DNA of 64,000 bases from Micromonospora sp. MA102 (GCF_025460765.1 NZ_JAMWEG010000009.1:124001-188000), one strand, 5' to 3'; counted from the first letter of the stretch, positions 15,113-26,817 are shown. Numbers and translations: made by a program. Notes: a model not told the origin generated them from the sequence alone.

Positions 15113-16852
15113 TCATCGCCCGAGCCGGCGGCGGACCATACCGACCACCTCGGTGATCTCGCCGATGCGCAGCACCATGGCCAGCCCGAGGTACGTCACG
15201 CCGATCACCGCGCCGCCGATCACCAGCTGGGCCGCGGCGGCGAGCCAGCTCAGGTGCGCCGGGTCGCCGGGGAGCACCTTCACCACGAGCAGGCCGACCA
15301 GCGCGGCGCCCAACGCGGCGAGCACCACCCGGCCCATGGTCCGCATGATCCCGCCCAGGCCGATCCGGCCCACCCGGGGCCGCAGCAGCAGCGCCGAGAC
15401 GACCGCCGCCGCCACGTACGAGATCGCGTTGCCGAGCATCATGCCGGCCGCCGCGAAGGTGGCCGAGAAGGCCAGGTAGAGGCCTACCTGGAGGAGCACC
15501 CGCAGGGCGACCACCGGGATGTTGACCAGGGCCGGGGTGCGGGTGTCCGGCAGCGCGTAGAAGGCGAAGGTGAAGAGCTGGCTGATCGAGAACGGCACCA
15601 GGCCGATCGCCGCCACCAGCAGCACGGTCGAGGTGGCCACGGCGTTGTCGCCGGTGAAGGCGCCGTACCGGAAGACCACCACCGAGATGGGGCCGGCCAG
15701 CACCGCGTAGCAGACCGCGACGGGAGCGAGCACCGCGGTGACCATCCGGGTTCCCCGGGACAGGTCGGCGGTGACGTCGTGGAACCGTCCGTCGGCGGCG
15801 GCCCCGCTCATCCGGGGCATCAGCGCCGTGATGATCGAGACGGCGATGATGCCGTGCGCCATCATCAGCAACAGGAAGACGTTGTTGTAGATCAGCAGAC
15901 CGGCGCTGTCCTGGCCGGCCGCCCGGGTGAGCAGGTTGACCACCACGAAGAGGCCGAGCTGGTTGACCGCGACGTAGCAGAACATCCACGCGCCGAGCTG
16001 GGCCAGCTCGCGCAACCCCAGCTCCCGGAAGTCGAAGCGCAGCTTCCACCGGAAGCCGACCTTGCGCAGGGCCGGCAGCAGGCCGGCCGCCTGGACCGCC
16101 ACGCCGAGCAGGGCACCGCCGCCGACGAGCAGGATCTGCCCCCAGCCCATGTCCTCGGGCCGGATCGCCTCCGCGCCGTAGATCAGGATGTAGAGGCCGA
16201 AAGCGCCGATCACCACCAGGTTGTTGAGGATCGGCGCCCACATCGGGGCGGCGAAGTGCCCCCGGGTGTTCAACACCGCGGCGATCAGCGCGCTCAGGCC
16301 GGTGAAGAACAGCATCGGCAGCATGAGGTAGGACAGGTTGGTGACCAGGCCCGTGTAGTTCGCGTCCTTGCCGCTGGCGTAGAGCGCGGTGAGTACCGGC
16401 GCGCCGGCCATGGCGATCAGCGCGGCGGCGGCCAGGGCGAACACCGCCAGGGTCAGCAGCCGCTGGGCGTACGCCTCGCCCCGGTCCGGGTCGGTCTTGC
16501 GGCGGCGGACGAGCACCGGGATCAGCACGCTGGTGAGCACGCCGCCGAGCAGGAACTCGTAGACCTGGTTCGGCAGGAACTGGGCGGTGGTGAAGACGTT
16601 GCCCACGAGGTTGCCCAGGGCCGCCCCGACCATCAGGTTGCGGACGAAGCCGGTGCCCCGGCTGACCAGGCTGCCGACCGCCATCACCGCGCTGTTCGCC
16701 GCGGCGCTGGTCTCCGCCACCACCTCCTGGGGCGGCGCGGTGGCCTCGACCCCCGGCTGGTTCAGCGGCTCCGCCGAGATGAAGGTGGCGCCGTCGTCCG
16801 GCGGCAGGCCGTCGCCGTGCGCGTTCGCGCTGCGGTAGAGCCTGCCGCTCAT
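15113..16852 (-). CDS. murJ: Lipid II flippase MurJ (579 aa)
   Basis: A polytopic inner-membrane protein of the MviN/MurJ branch of the MOP superfamily, which flips lipid II across the membrane for peptidoglycan synthesis. About fourteen hydrophobic segments are visible from residue 45 on. Family landmarks include SRGTGFVRNLMVGAALG near the N-terminus, NQVYEFLLGGVLTSVLIPVL and TRGHFAAPMWAPILNNLVVI. An N-terminal soluble tail of about 40 residues precedes the first helix. Unlike the mycobacterial protein there is no C-terminal pseudokinase; that part is the next gene downstream. It is divergent from the CCA-adding enzyme gene. Confidence 0.93.
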   Translation of the reverse strand: MSGRLYRSANAHGDGLPPDDGATFISAEPLNQPGVEATAPPQEVVAETSAAANSAVMAVGSLVSRGTGFVRNLMVGAALGNLVGNVFTTAQFLPNQVYEFLLGGVLTSVLIPVLVRRRKTDPDRGEAYAQRLLTLAVFALAAAALIAMAGAPVLTALYASGKDANYTGLVTNLSYLMLPMLFFTGLSALIAAVLNTRGHFAAPMWAPILNNLVVIGAFGLYILIYGAEAIRPEDMGWGQILLVGGGALLGVAVQAAGLLPALRKVGFRWKLRFDFRELGLRELAQLGAWMFCYVAVNQLGLFVVVNLLTRAAGQDSAGLLIYNNVFLLLMMAHGIIAVSIITALMPRMSGAAADGRFHDVTADLSRGTRMVTAVLAPVAVCYAVLAGPISVVVFRYGAFTGDNAVATSTVLLVAAIGLVPFSISQLFTFAFYALPDTRTPALVNIPVVALRVLLQVGLYLAFSATFAAAGMMLGNAISYVAAAVVSALLLRPRVGRIGLGGIMRTMGRVVLAALGAALVGLLVVKVLPGDPAHLSWLAAAAQLVIGGAVIGVTYLGLAMVLRIGEITEVVGMVRRRLGR

Positions 16853-16969
16853 CTACCAGCCTCCAAGGGGTACGTCAGAGCCGGGCCTCGCCGGTCCCGC
16901 CCAACCGAGACCTTAGTCAACCCCGGCCCGTTACCCGCGCCCGGCGCAGGAGATGCGGTCCGCGACCGA

Positions 16970-16975
16970 TAGGCT
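16970..16975 (+). promoter_or_regulatory. Likely -10 element of leaderless cca transcript
   Basis: TAGGCT lies nine bases before the ATG at 16985 with no ribosome-binding site between, so transcription should begin at or within a few bases of the start codon. Confidence 0.5.
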
Positions 16976-16984
16976 GGCGATCCC

Positions 16985-18445
16985 ATGTCCGAAGTCTCCG
17001 CCTCCCACGCCGCCGACCGCCGCGATCTGACCGCCGCGCAGCGCAACGCCGTCGCCGAACTGCTCCGCGTCTCGCCGGTCGCCGACGAGCTGGGCCGACG
17101 TTTCGCCCAGGCCGGTCACGAGCTGCACCTGGTGGGCGGTTCGGTCCGCGACGCCCTGCTCGGTCGCCTCGGTGACGACCTGGACTTCTGCACCGACGCC
17201 CACCCGGACGAGACCATCCGGGTCATCCGGGGCTGGGCCGAGTCGATCTGGGAGACCGGGCGGGAGTTCGGCACCATCGGCTGCCAGCGCGACGGGCTCC
17301 GGCTGGAGATCACCACCTTCCGCGCGGAGGCGTACGACCAGGTCAGCCGGAACCCCGTCGTCGAGTACGGGACCAACCTCGTCGACGACCTCAAGCGCCG
17401 GGACTTCACCGTCAACGCCATGGCGGTCAGCGTTCCCGACCACCGGTTCACCGACCCGTACGGCGGGCTGGCCGACCTGGCCGCGAAGATCATCCGTACG
17501 CCCGGCACGCCGCAGGAGTCGTTCCGGGACGACCCGCTGCGGATGCTGCGCGCGGCCCGGTTCGCCGCCCAGCTGCGCTTCACGGTCCACCCGGACGTCC
17601 GCGCGGCGATGACCCGGATGGCCGCCGACCTGGACCGGATCACCGCCGAGCGGATCCGGGACGAGTTCACCAAGCTGCTCTGCGGCGCCGACCCGATCAC
17701 CGGCCTGCGGCTGCTGGTCGACACCGGGCTGGCCGAGCGTTTCCTGCCGGAGCTGACCGGGCTGAAGCTGGAGATCGACGAGCACGCCCAGCACAAGGAC
17801 GTGTACGAGCACACGCTGACCGTGGTCGCCAACGCCATGTCGATGGAGGAGAACGGCTGCGACTTCGTGCTGCGGATGGCCGCGCTCATGCACGACGTCG
17901 GCAAGCCGGGGACCAAGTCGGTCGGCTCGGACGGCCGGGTCAGCTTCCACCATCACGAGGTGGTCGGCGCCCGGCTGACCAAGGCCCGGATGAAGGCGCT
18001 GCGGTACCCCAAGGACGTCACCTCCCAGGTGGTCAAGCTGGTCGGCCTGCACCTGCGCTTCTACGGGTACGGCCGGGGCGAGTGGACCGACTCGGCGGTC
18101 CGGCGGTACGTCACCGACGCCGGTGACCTGCTGTCCCGCCTGCACAAGCTGACCCGCTCCGACTGCACCACCCGCAACCGGCGCAAGGCGGCCCAGCTCG
18201 CCGCCGACTACGACGCGCTGGAGGAGCGGATCGCCCGGATCGCCGCCGAGGAGGACCTGGCCCGGGTCCGGCCCGATCTCGACGGCAACGCGATCATGGA
18301 GTTGCTCGGGGTGCCGCCGGGGCCGGTCGTCGGGCGTGCCTGGCAGTACCTCAAGGAGCTGCGGCTGGAACGCGGCCCGCTGGAGCGGGCCGAGGCCGAG
18401 GCCGAGCTGCTGCGCTGGGCCCGCGAACAGGGCGTTCTCGACTGA
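16985..18445 (+). CDS. cca: CCA tRNA nucleotidyltransferase (486 aa)
   Basis: Adds or repairs the CCA end of tRNA. The nucleotidyltransferase head has LVGGSVRDALLGR and the catalytic DDLDFCTDA; then RRDFTVNAMA and the RNA-binding region with RDDPLRMLRAARFAAQL. An HD domain follows with HDVGKPGTKS and a later H-H pair. The length fits the actinobacterial NTase-HD form, often annotated pcnA. Its place next to murJ is conserved in actinomycetes. A leaderless start fits the TAGGCT just upstream. Confidence 0.95.
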   Translation: MSEVSASHAADRRDLTAAQRNAVAELLRVSPVADELGRRFAQAGHELHLVGGSVRDALLGRLGDDLDFCTDAHPDETIRVIRGWAESIWETGREFGTIGCQRDGLRLEITTFRAEAYDQVSRNPVVEYGTNLVDDLKRRDFTVNAMAVSVPDHRFTDPYGGLADLAAKIIRTPGTPQESFRDDPLRMLRAARFAAQLRFTVHPDVRAAMTRMAADLDRITAERIRDEFTKLLCGADPITGLRLLVDTGLAERFLPELTGLKLEIDEHAQHKDVYEHTLTVVANAMSMEENGCDFVLRMAALMHDVGKPGTKSVGSDGRVSFHHHEVVGARLTKARMKALRYPKDVTSQVVKLVGLHLRFYGYGRGEWTDSAVRRYVTDAGDLLSRLHKLTRSDCTTRNRRKAAQLAADYDALEERIARIAAEEDLARVRPDLDGNAIMELLGVPPGPVVGRAWQYLKELRLERGPLERAEAEAELLRWAREQGVLD

Positions 18446-18623
18446 CGCCGCCGTCCGGCTGACGACGATACGCCGGCGTGTCGACCGAACGGTTGACGCG
18501 CGAGGGTCGATGTCTCCCGCATGATGTCGGTCATCACCGGCCTCCCGCTCCCAGGGGTGAGGCGGTTCTGATCGCATCCGCCCGTCCGGTCCGGACGGTC
18601 GTTGGACACCGGGAGAACTCTCA

Positions 18624-20669
<2,046 letters not shown>

Positions 20670-20679
20670 CCGTTCACAT

Positions 20680-20725
20680 GACGGCGCCCGCCGGAACCCC
20701 AGCAGGGGAACCGGCGGGCGCCGTC
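20680..20725. terminator. Bidirectional terminator between protease and flotillin genes
   Basis: GACGGCGCCCGCCGG (20680-20694) pairs exactly with CCGGCGGGCGCCGTC (20711-20725), and CCCC/GGGG extends the helix around an AGCA loop. It lies between two convergent genes and can serve both. Confidence 0.85.
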
Positions 20726-20728
20726 GTG

Positions 20729-22234
20729 TCACGGGGTGACGGTGGTGCCGTCCACGGTGTTCTTGCCGTTCGTGTGCGCGCTGCCCAGCTTGGCGAGCAG
20801 GCCGGCCAGGTCGATGCCGGTGAGGTCGCTGCCGAGCTGGAGGCCCTGCGCCACGTTGCCGGCGACCGACTTGGTCAGCGATGACGCGCCGTCGGTGGAG
20901 ATGACGGTCATCTTGTCGATCGCGCCGATCGGGGCGCTGGCCGCCTCGACCACCTGCGGCAGCACCTTCACCAGCAGGTCCAGCACCGCGGCCTCGCCGT
21001 ACGCGGCGAACGCCTCGGCCTTGCGGGCCATCGCGTCGGCCTCCGCCTGGCCCCTGGCCAGGATGGCCGCGGCCTCGGCCTGACCCTCGCGCTCGACCGC
21101 CTCGGCGATCGCGGAACGGCGGCGCTGCTCCGCCTCACCCTCCTTGGCGCCCTCGATCGCGTTCGCCTCGGCCAGCGCGGCCCGCCGGGCCCGCTCGCCC
21201 TCACCGGTGAGCCGGGCCTGCTCGGCGGCGGCCTGGGCGGCGGCGATGGTGGCCTGCCGCTGCGCGTCCGCGTTGAGCACCGCCGCGTTGCGGGACGCCT
21301 CGGCCTCCTGCTCGACCTTGTAGCGGGCCGCGTCGGCCGGCTTGCGCACCTCGGTGTCGAGCTGGCGCTGCTTCAGCTCGGCGTTGCGCTCGGCCACCTT
21401 CTGCTGCTCGGAGAGGATCGCCTGGTCCCGCTCGGCCTGGGCGAGCGGGCCGGCCGCCGCGGACCTCGCCTTGGCCGCGTCGATCTCGGCCTGGATGGCG
21501 GCCTGCTTGAGCGACAGGTTCCGGTTGGCCTCGGCGATCGCCTCCTCGGCGAGCAGCCGCTCCTGCTCGGCCTGCTGCCGGGCCCGTGCCTCGGCGATGG
21601 CCGCGTCCTTGAGCACCCGGGCGGCCTCCGGCCGGCCCAGGTCGGCCAGGTAGGACCCCTCGGCCAGGATGTCCTGGAGCTGGAAGGTGTCCAGCACCAG
21701 GCCCTGGTTGGTCATCGAGTGCTCGGCCTCCTCGGCGACCGCGCTGGCGAAGGCGGCCCGGTCCCGGATGACCTCTTCGACGGTGAGCCGGCCGACGATC
21801 GAGCGCAGGGCGCCGGCCAGCACCTCCCGGGTGAAGTCCTCGATCTCGTCCTGCTGGTGCAGGAAGCGCTGGGCGGCCGCGCGGATGGCGTCCTCGGTGC
21901 CGCCGACCTTGACGATCGCCACGCCGTGCAGGTCGGCGCGGATGCCCTGCTTGCTGACCGCGCCCTTGATGCCGACGTCGATCCGCCGGCTGGACAGGTC
22001 GAGCGACTGGAGCTTCTGCACCACGGGCAGCACGAAGACCGACGCGCCGAGCACGACCTTCTGGCCGGACATGTCGGTGGAGCGTCCGCCGTCGGCGGTC
22101 TGGGTGGTCCGGCCCTTGCGGCCGGTGACGATGAACGCCTCGTTGGGGCCGGCCACCTTGATCCGGGAGAGCACGAAGAAGACGAGGACGACGGCGAGGA
22201 GGACCGCGCCGCCGATGGCGACGAGCAGGGGCAT
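20729..22234 (-). CDS. Flotillin-family SPFH protein (501 aa)
   Basis: One N-terminal membrane helix (about 1-22) is followed by an SPFH/Band 7 domain with [15 protein letters not shown], then a long Ala/Glu/Arg-rich coiled coil (about 200-400) with many AEA repeats, and a C-terminal region with [17 protein letters not shown]. This is the standard flotillin (FloT/YuaG) architecture. Flotillins organise membrane microdomains. The NfeD-like gene 25 bases upstream on the same strand is its usual partner. It ends close to the terminator shared with the protease gene. Confidence 0.92.
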   Translation of the reverse strand: MPLLVAIGGAVLLAVVLVFFVLSRIKVAGPNEAFIVTGRKGRTTQTADGGRSTDMSGQKVVLGASVFVLPVVQKLQSLDLSSRRIDVGIKGAVSKQGIRADLHGVAIVKVGGTEDAIRAAAQRFLHQQDEIEDFTREVLAGALRSIVGRLTVEEVIRDRAAFASAVAEEAEHSMTNQGLVLDTFQLQDILAEGSYLADLGRPEAARVLKDAAIAEARARQQAEQERLLAEEAIAEANRNLSLKQAAIQAEIDAAKARSAAAGPLAQAERDQAILSEQQKVAERNAELKQRQLDTEVRKPADAARYKVEQEAEASRNAAVLNADAQRQATIAAAQAAAEQARLTGEGERARRAALAEANAIEGAKEGEAEQRRRSAIAEAVEREGQAEAAAILARGQAEADAMARKAEAFAAYGEAAVLDLLVKVLPQVVEAASAPIGAIDKMTVISTDGASSLTKSVAGNVAQGLQLGSDLTGIDLAGLLAKLGSAHTNGKNTVDGTTVTP

Positions 22235-22259
22235 GGGAGTTCCCGTCTGTGCTGGGGGT

Positions 22260-22802
22260 TCAGTAGGTCTCGACGTGCACGCTGGTCTCGCTGAGCGCTT
22301 CGACCACGAAGATCCGGGCGCCGACCGGGATCGGATGGTCGGCGCGGGCGTTGAGTTTGACCGGCTGGCCGGCGAGGCGTACCCGGACCTCGCCGTAGCC
22401 GCCGGCGGGGATCGGGGTCACCACGAGGCCGATCGCGCCGGCCAGGTCGTCCCGCGTCGGCGTGGCGTCCGTGCGCATGTTGCGGGCCGCGCGGCTGAGC
22501 CGGGCCGCCAGCCAGCCGGTGGGCACGGCGGCGAGCGCGCCGCCGCCCACCGCCGCCGCGATCATTCCGGGGGTACGCCCACCGAGCAGCTCGTTGACGA
22601 TCGCGGCGCCGAAGCCGAACGCCCCGGTGAACCCGGCGACCGCCTCCAGCGACACCGGACCGTCGATGTCCGGATGACCCAGGTGCAGCACGCCCGACCC
22701 GAGCAGGGCGAGCGTCAGCACCCCGACCCCGATCCCGCCGATGATCAGGAAGATGAGCGTCCCCGTGGCCACGACCTGCACGGTATCGATGCCGCGCAAC
22801 AT
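22260..22802 (-). CDS. NfeD-like membrane protein (180 aa)
   Basis: The N-terminal half has hydrophobic segments, including TLIFLIIGGIGVGVLTLALL and a second run near 65-100. The C-terminal half (about 115-180) looks like the small OB-fold of NfeD proteins, with GLVVTPIPAGGYGEVRV and GARIFVVEAL. NfeD proteins pair with flotillins. The ATG at 22802 is preferred over TTG at 22805. It is 25 bases upstream of the flotillin gene and probably cotranscribed. Confidence 0.8.
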   Translation of the reverse strand: MLRGIDTVQVVATGTLIFLIIGGIGVGVLTLALLGSGVLHLGHPDIDGPVSLEAVAGFTGAFGFGAAIVNELLGGRTPGMIAAAVGGGALAAVPTGWLAARLSRAARNMRTDATPTRDDLAGAIGLVVTPIPAGGYGEVRVRLAGQPVKLNARADHPIPVGARIFVVEALSETSVHVETY

Positions 22803-22819
22803 CAACGACCGCTGAACGG

Positions 22820-23914
22820 TCAGCGTGGAGCGACAGTCACCTCAAGATCGACCAGCTGCTTCGGCAGTGGCTGACGGACCAGTGCCCGGCCTGACGTGTC
22901 AGCGAGCACGAAGTCCCGCGACCCGTACGGCAGCCGGTAGAGCAGGCGGTCGCCGGTGACCCAGACGACGTCGGCGGTGGGCAGCGGGTTCACCACCCGG
23001 CCGGTCGCCGTCTCGACCAGAAGCGGTTCCTGCTGGCCCTGGACGACCACGAGCGTCCCGTCGGGTGACCAGGCCGACGGCCCGGCCGGATCGCCGGGCA
23101 CGGGGAGCAGCCTGGTGGGCCGGCCGTCGTCCGCGGAGAAGAGCTGTACGCCCCGCCGCTTGTCCCGGACAGCCTCGTTGTGGACGCCCCCACCCGTTTG
23201 CGGCAGCACGACCTCCCGGGCGTCTCGTGTCCAGGTCAAGTCGCAGTAGTCGGTGCAGAAGTATGTCCGCCGATCCAACCGGTGCGTGTGCTTCGTGCCG
23301 TCCGTCTCCAGCACGATGAAGCCCTCGTGGTCGAGCTGGGTCGTGGTGAAGAGCAGGCGGCGGCCGTCCGGTGACCAGCGCGGCGCGGACAGCGCCCGGC
23401 CCACCTCGTACCAACGGGTCTTACCGCTGACCAGGTCGAACAGGCCGATCTCCCGGGGCCGGTCGTTGTCGCGGACGGCCACGAGCGATCCGCTGGGCGC
23501 CGGGAAGATGCCGTCGTAGCGGTCCGTGCTGAAGTAGCGACCCCGTTTCCGGTCGAGCAGGACTCCGGCACCGGAGCCGCCGGTGGCCTGCGCCCGGGTC
23601 ACCACCCAGTCGCCGGGCAGCACCAGTGGCTTGCCGGCCCAGTCCGCGCCGGGGGTGGGTCGCATCGCGGGCGACGGGGTGGCGGTGACCGGTGGCGTCG
23701 TCGGGGGCGGAGTGGGCCGGGGCCGGAACAGCACGAAGGGCAGGGTCATCGCGACGACCGCGACCAGCGCGGCCCCGGCCGCGGCCACCCGCCGCCGGCG
23801 GCGCAGCCGGCGACCGCGGCCGAGCGCCCGGGCGGCCAGGTCCGGGGCGGGGCCGGCGTCGTCCGCGAGTTCACGCACGGCCGCCCGGAGGGTCTCGTCC
23901 AGCGACGTGCTCAT
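22820..23914 (-). CDS. Membrane-anchored beta-propeller (TolB/WD40-like) protein coupled to an ECF sigma factor (364 aa)
   Basis: A 45-residue cytoplasmic N-terminus with LDETLRAAVRELADDAGP and an Arg-rich patch precedes a single membrane helix (about 43-65). A Thr/Pro-rich linker and an extracytoplasmic domain follow, with repeated blades such as PRWSPDGRRLLFTT, LTWTRDAREVVLPQ and SAWSPDGTLVVVQG. The ATG overlaps the sigma factor stop in ATGA. The topology is that of a membrane sensor or anti-sigma factor, but the short N-terminus has no recognised anti-sigma fold. Whether it binds the sigma factor is not shown by sequence. Confidence 0.75.
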   Translation of the reverse strand: MSTSLDETLRAAVRELADDAGPAPDLAARALGRGRRLRRRRRVAAAGAALVAVVAMTLPFVLFRPRPTPPPTTPPVTATPSPAMRPTPGADWAGKPLVLPGDWVVTRAQATGGSGAGVLLDRKRGRYFSTDRYDGIFPAPSGSLVAVRDNDRPREIGLFDLVSGKTRWYEVGRALSAPRWSPDGRRLLFTTTQLDHEGFIVLETDGTKHTHRLDRRTYFCTDYCDLTWTRDAREVVLPQTGGGVHNEAVRDKRRGVQLFSADDGRPTRLLPVPGDPAGPSAWSPDGTLVVVQGQQEPLLVETATGRVVNPLPTADVVWVTGDRLLYRLPYGSRDFVLADTSGRALVRQPLPKQLVDLEVTVAPR

Positions 23915-24420
23915 CGGGTCACCTCCGCTCGACCGGTCCGTTCCTCCAGCCCGGGCACCAGGTGCCGGAGTCTGGCCAGCGCCTTGGCGCTCTGGCTGGC
24001 CACCGTGCCGGCCCGGCAACCGAGCAGCGCGGCGGTCTGTTCGACGCTCAGGTCCTCCAGGTAGCGCAGCGTCAGCACGGCCCGTTGCCGGGGCGGCAGT
24101 GCCCGCAGCGCGTCCCGCAGCAGCAGCCGCAGGTCGCTGTCCTCGCCGGCCGCCGCCCGTTCCGGCAGCTCCGCGAGCGGCACCTCCGGGCGCCGCGCCC
24201 GGCGCCGCCAACCGGAGACCTGGTCGTGGTAGAGGATCCGTTTCACGTACGGTTCGGCGTCGCCGCGGATGCGCGGCCACCGGGCGTACGCCTTGGCCAG
24301 CGCGTTCTGGAGCAGGTCCTCCGCCGCGTGCTGGTTCCCGGCCAGCGCGTACGCGACGCGCAGCAGGGCCGCTCCCCGTTCGTTCACGAACGCGGTGAAC
24401 TCCCCGTCGACCTCTGCCAC
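23911..24420 (-). CDS. ECF sigma factor of the SigE-family type (169 aa)
   Basis: Region 2 has FTAFVNERGAALLRVAYALAG and QHAAEDLLQNALAKAYARWP; region 4 has LPPRQRAVLTLRYLEDLSVEQTAALL split across the -35-binding helix-turn-helix and GTVASQSAKALARL. This matches the small actinobacterial SigE-like (ECF41/SAF-type naming varies) factors. GTG at 24420 is chosen because GGAGGTG lies just upstream; the longer frame to 24738 runs antisense through the alkyltransferase gene. It is cotranscribed and coupled with the membrane beta-propeller gene and divergent from the alkyltransferase. Confidence 0.87.
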   Translation of the reverse strand: MAEVDGEFTAFVNERGAALLRVAYALAGNQHAAEDLLQNALAKAYARWPRIRGDAEPYVKRILYHDQVSGWRRRARRPEVPLAELPERAAAGEDSDLRLLLRDALRALPPRQRAVLTLRYLEDLSVEQTAALLGCRAGTVASQSAKALARLRHLVPGLEERTGRAEVTR

Positions 24421-24490
24421 CGCCCACCTCCGTAGCTCAGACGCCCGGGGCGGGAGGAACTTTGCCTCATGGCGCGGGACAATGGGTGAC

Positions 24491-24970
24491 ATGCGTTGGA
24501 CCGTGCTCGACTCGCCGATCGGGGAGTTCTCCGTCGGCACCGACGGGGAGGCCGTGCGCGGGGCGCACTTCGGCCGGGTGGCGTCGGCGACCGACGAACC
24601 CGGCGACGAGGTCGCCCGGCGGGCGGTGGCCGAGCTGCGGTCGTACTTCGCCGGTGAGCTGACCGGGTTCACCGTGCCGGTGGTGGCGCCGCGTGGCTCG
24701 GAGTTCGAGCGCGCGGTGTGGCGGGAGATGACCCTCATCCCGTACGGGGAGACGAAGACCTACGGCGAGGTGGCGAAGGCGGTCGGGGATCCGGGCGCCG
24801 CGCGGGCGGTCGGGGTGGCCTGCAACCGCAACCCGGTCCCGGTGCTCGTGCCGTGCCACCGGATCGTCGGGGCGGGCGGCAAGCTGGTGGGCTTCGGCGG
24901 CGGGCTGCCGCGCAAGGTGACCCTGCTGGAACTCGAAGCGGCGGTGGCGCTGCGGCGCGCCTGGTCCTGA
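24491..24970 (+). CDS. ogt: Methylated-DNA--protein-cysteine methyltransferase (159 aa)
   Basis: Removes alkyl groups from O6-alkylguanine by transfer to its own cysteine. The active-site motif VLVPCHRIVG is intact, preceded by the DNA-binding segment YGETKTYGEVAKAVGDPGAA and by ACNRNP. The length is typical of Ogt. ATG at 24491 is chosen because a GACAAT hexamer lies seven bases upstream and similarity begins there; in-frame upstream codons are not protein-like. It ends before a bidirectional terminator. Confidence 0.93.
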   Translation: MRWTVLDSPIGEFSVGTDGEAVRGAHFGRVASATDEPGDEVARRAVAELRSYFAGELTGFTVPVVAPRGSEFERAVWREMTLIPYGETKTYGEVAKAVGDPGAARAVGVACNRNPVPVLVPCHRIVGAGGKLVGFGGGLPRKVTLLELEAAVALRRAWS

Positions 24971-24981
24971 CGTACCCGAAC

Positions 24982-25017
24982 AAGGAAGGCCGGGTCCACG
25001 CGGACCCGGCCTTCCTT
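24982..25017. terminator. Bidirectional terminator between ogt and ino1
   Basis: AAGGAAGGCCGGGTCC (24982-24997) pairs exactly with GGACCCGGCCTTCCTT (25002-25017) around ACGC. The two flanking genes converge on it. Confidence 0.88.
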
Positions 25018-25033
25018 CGGAGTGCTCAGCGCG

Positions 25034-26113
25034 TCAGCGCTCGACCTCGCCGGCGATGAACGCCTCGACGGCGGCGTGCGCGTCGTGGTCGGCGTACTGC
25101 TTCGGCGGGGACTTCATGAAGTACGAGGAGGCGGAGAGGATCGGGCCACCGATCTTCCGGTCCAGCGCGATCTTCGCGGCCCGGACGGCGTCGATGATGA
25201 CACCGGCCGAGTTCGGCGAGTCCCACACCTCGAGCTTGAGCTCGGCGTTCAGCGGGGTGTCACCGAAGGAGCGACCCTCCAGGCGGATGTACGCCCACTT
25301 GCGGTCGTCCAGCCACGGCACGTGGTCGGACGGGCCGATGTGCACGTCGCTCTTCTGCATCTCGTGCGGGATCTGGGAGGTCACCGACTGGGTCTTCGAG
25401 ATCTTCTTCGAGACCAGGCGGTTGCGCTCCAGCATGTTCATGAAGTCCATGTTGCCGCCGAAGTTGAGCTGGTACGTGCGCAGCAGCTCGACACCGCGGT
25501 CCTCGAAGAGCTTCGCCAGGGCGCGGTGGACGATAGTGGCGCCCACCTGGCTCTTGATGTCGTCACCGACGATCGGCAGGCCCGCGTCCTCGAACTTCTT
25601 CGCCCACTCGGGGTCGGAGGCGATGAAGACCGGCAGGGCGTTCACGAACGCGCAGCCCGCGTCGATGGCGGCCTGGGCGTAGAACTTGTCGGCCTGCTCG
25701 GAGCCCACCGGCAGGTAGGACACGACCACGTCGACCTGCGCGTCGCGCAGCGCCTGGACCACGTCGACCGGCTCGGCGTCCGATTCCTCGATGATCTCGC
25801 GGTAGTACTGGCCGAGACCGTCAAAGGTCGGGCCGCGCTGCACGGTGACGCCGGTCGGCGGCACGTCGCACAGCTTGATGGTGTTGTTTTCGCTGGCCAC
25901 GATGGCCTCGGCGAGGTCCATGCCCACCTTCTTGGCGTCCACGTCGAACGCCGCGACGAACTTCACGTCGGAGACGTGGTAGTCGCCGAAGGTGACGTGC
26001 ATGAGACCCGGGACGCGGTCGTTCGGGTCGGCGTTCCGGTAGTACTCCACGCCCTGCACGAGGGACGAGGCGCAGTTACCCACACCGACGATGGCGACGC
26101 GGACGGAGCCCAT
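25034..26113 (-). CDS. ino1: Inositol-3-phosphate synthase (359 aa)
   Basis: Converts glucose 6-phosphate to 1L-myo-inositol 1-phosphate with NAD, feeding phosphatidylinositol lipids and mycothiol. The N-terminal Rossmann motif is [16 protein letters not shown]. Other family landmarks are [42 protein letters not shown], and [16 protein letters not shown]. The length fits the short actinobacterial form. A strong AAGGAGG site precedes the ATG. The PadR regulator gene is 24 bases upstream on the same strand, so the pair is probably one operon under the dyad at 26818. Confidence 0.96.
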   Translation of the reverse strand: MGSVRVAIVGVGNCASSLVQGVEYYRNADPNDRVPGLMHVTFGDYHVSDVKFVAAFDVDAKKVGMDLAEAIVASENNTIKLCDVPPTGVTVQRGPTFDGLGQYYREIIEESDAEPVDVVQALRDAQVDVVVSYLPVGSEQADKFYAQAAIDAGCAFVNALPVFIASDPEWAKKFEDAGLPIVGDDIKSQVGATIVHRALAKLFEDRGVELLRTYQLNFGGNMDFMNMLERNRLVSKKISKTQSVTSQIPHEMQKSDVHIGPSDHVPWLDDRKWAYIRLEGRSFGDTPLNAELKLEVWDSPNSAGVIIDAVRAAKIALDRKIGGPILSASSYFMKSPPKQYADHDAHAAVEAFIAGEVER

Positions 26114-26137
26114 AACGTCTGCCTCCTTCTTCTTTCA

Positions 26138-26776
26138 TCACGGCCGCTTCGTCCTGGACTCTCCAGGCGGGGGCGGGCTGTCGTTTTCTCCTCGGCCGCC
26201 GGCCGTCCCGGGTTGGGGGACCGTCGGGGCCCGGCCGGAGCGCTCGTTGGCGATGAGCTCCTCCAGCCAGCGGACCTCGCGCTCACAGGCGTCGAGCCCG
26301 TGGCGTTGCAGTTCCAGGGTGTACGCGTCGAGCCGCTCGGCCGCCCGGCCGAGCACGTCACGAAGGCCTTCGCGACGCTCCTCGATCTTTCGACGACGAC
26401 CTTCCAGGATCCGGAGCCGGGTGGCCTGGTCGGTCCGGGCGAAGAACGCGAAGTGCACGCCGAAGCCCGTGTCGTCGTACGTCTCGGGTCCAGCCTGCGC
26501 TATGAGCTGGGCGAAGCGTTCCTTGCCCTCGGCGGTAATGGTGTAGACCACCCGACCGCGTCGGCTGGTCAGCGCGGGAACCTCCTCGGCGGTCGCGGGT
26601 GTCTCGGCGGCTTCGGTGATCCATCCCGCCGCCTGCAGCCGGCGCAGGGTCGGGTAGAGCGAGCCGTAGCTGATCGCCGCCCGGATCGCGCCGAGTTTGG
26701 CGGTCAACTCCTTGCGCAGCTCGTAGCCGTGCATCGGAGCCTCCTGCAGGAGACCCAGGATGGCGAACTCGAGCAC
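26138..26776 (-). CDS. PadR-family transcriptional regulator (212 aa)
   Basis: The PadR winged helix covers about 1-90, with ILGLLQEAPMHGYELRKEL at the start, SYGSLYPTLRRLQAAGWI as the recognition part and GRVVYTITAEGKERF as the wing. A C-terminal coiled coil (about 110-180) with LRILEGRRRKIEERREGL is the dimerisation arm. GTG at 26776 follows GAAGGGA. It probably binds the perfect dyad at 26818-26842 just upstream and so controls itself and ino1. The inducing signal is unknown. Confidence 0.9.
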   Translation of the reverse strand: MLEFAILGLLQEAPMHGYELRKELTAKLGAIRAAISYGSLYPTLRRLQAAGWITEAAETPATAEEVPALTSRRGRVVYTITAEGKERFAQLIAQAGPETYDDTGFGVHFAFFARTDQATRLRILEGRRRKIEERREGLRDVLGRAAERLDAYTLELQRHGLDACEREVRWLEELIANERSGRAPTVPQPGTAGGRGENDSPPPPGESRTKRP

Positions 26777-26817
26777 GGGCCATCCCTTCTTACCCCCGGC
26801 GCGGAGCGGTAACCGCC

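Noticed and set aside
22805-22805. TTG at 22805 as the start of the NfeD-like gene
   Set aside because: The adjacent ATG at 22802 is the more likely initiator; neither has a strong ribosome-binding site.
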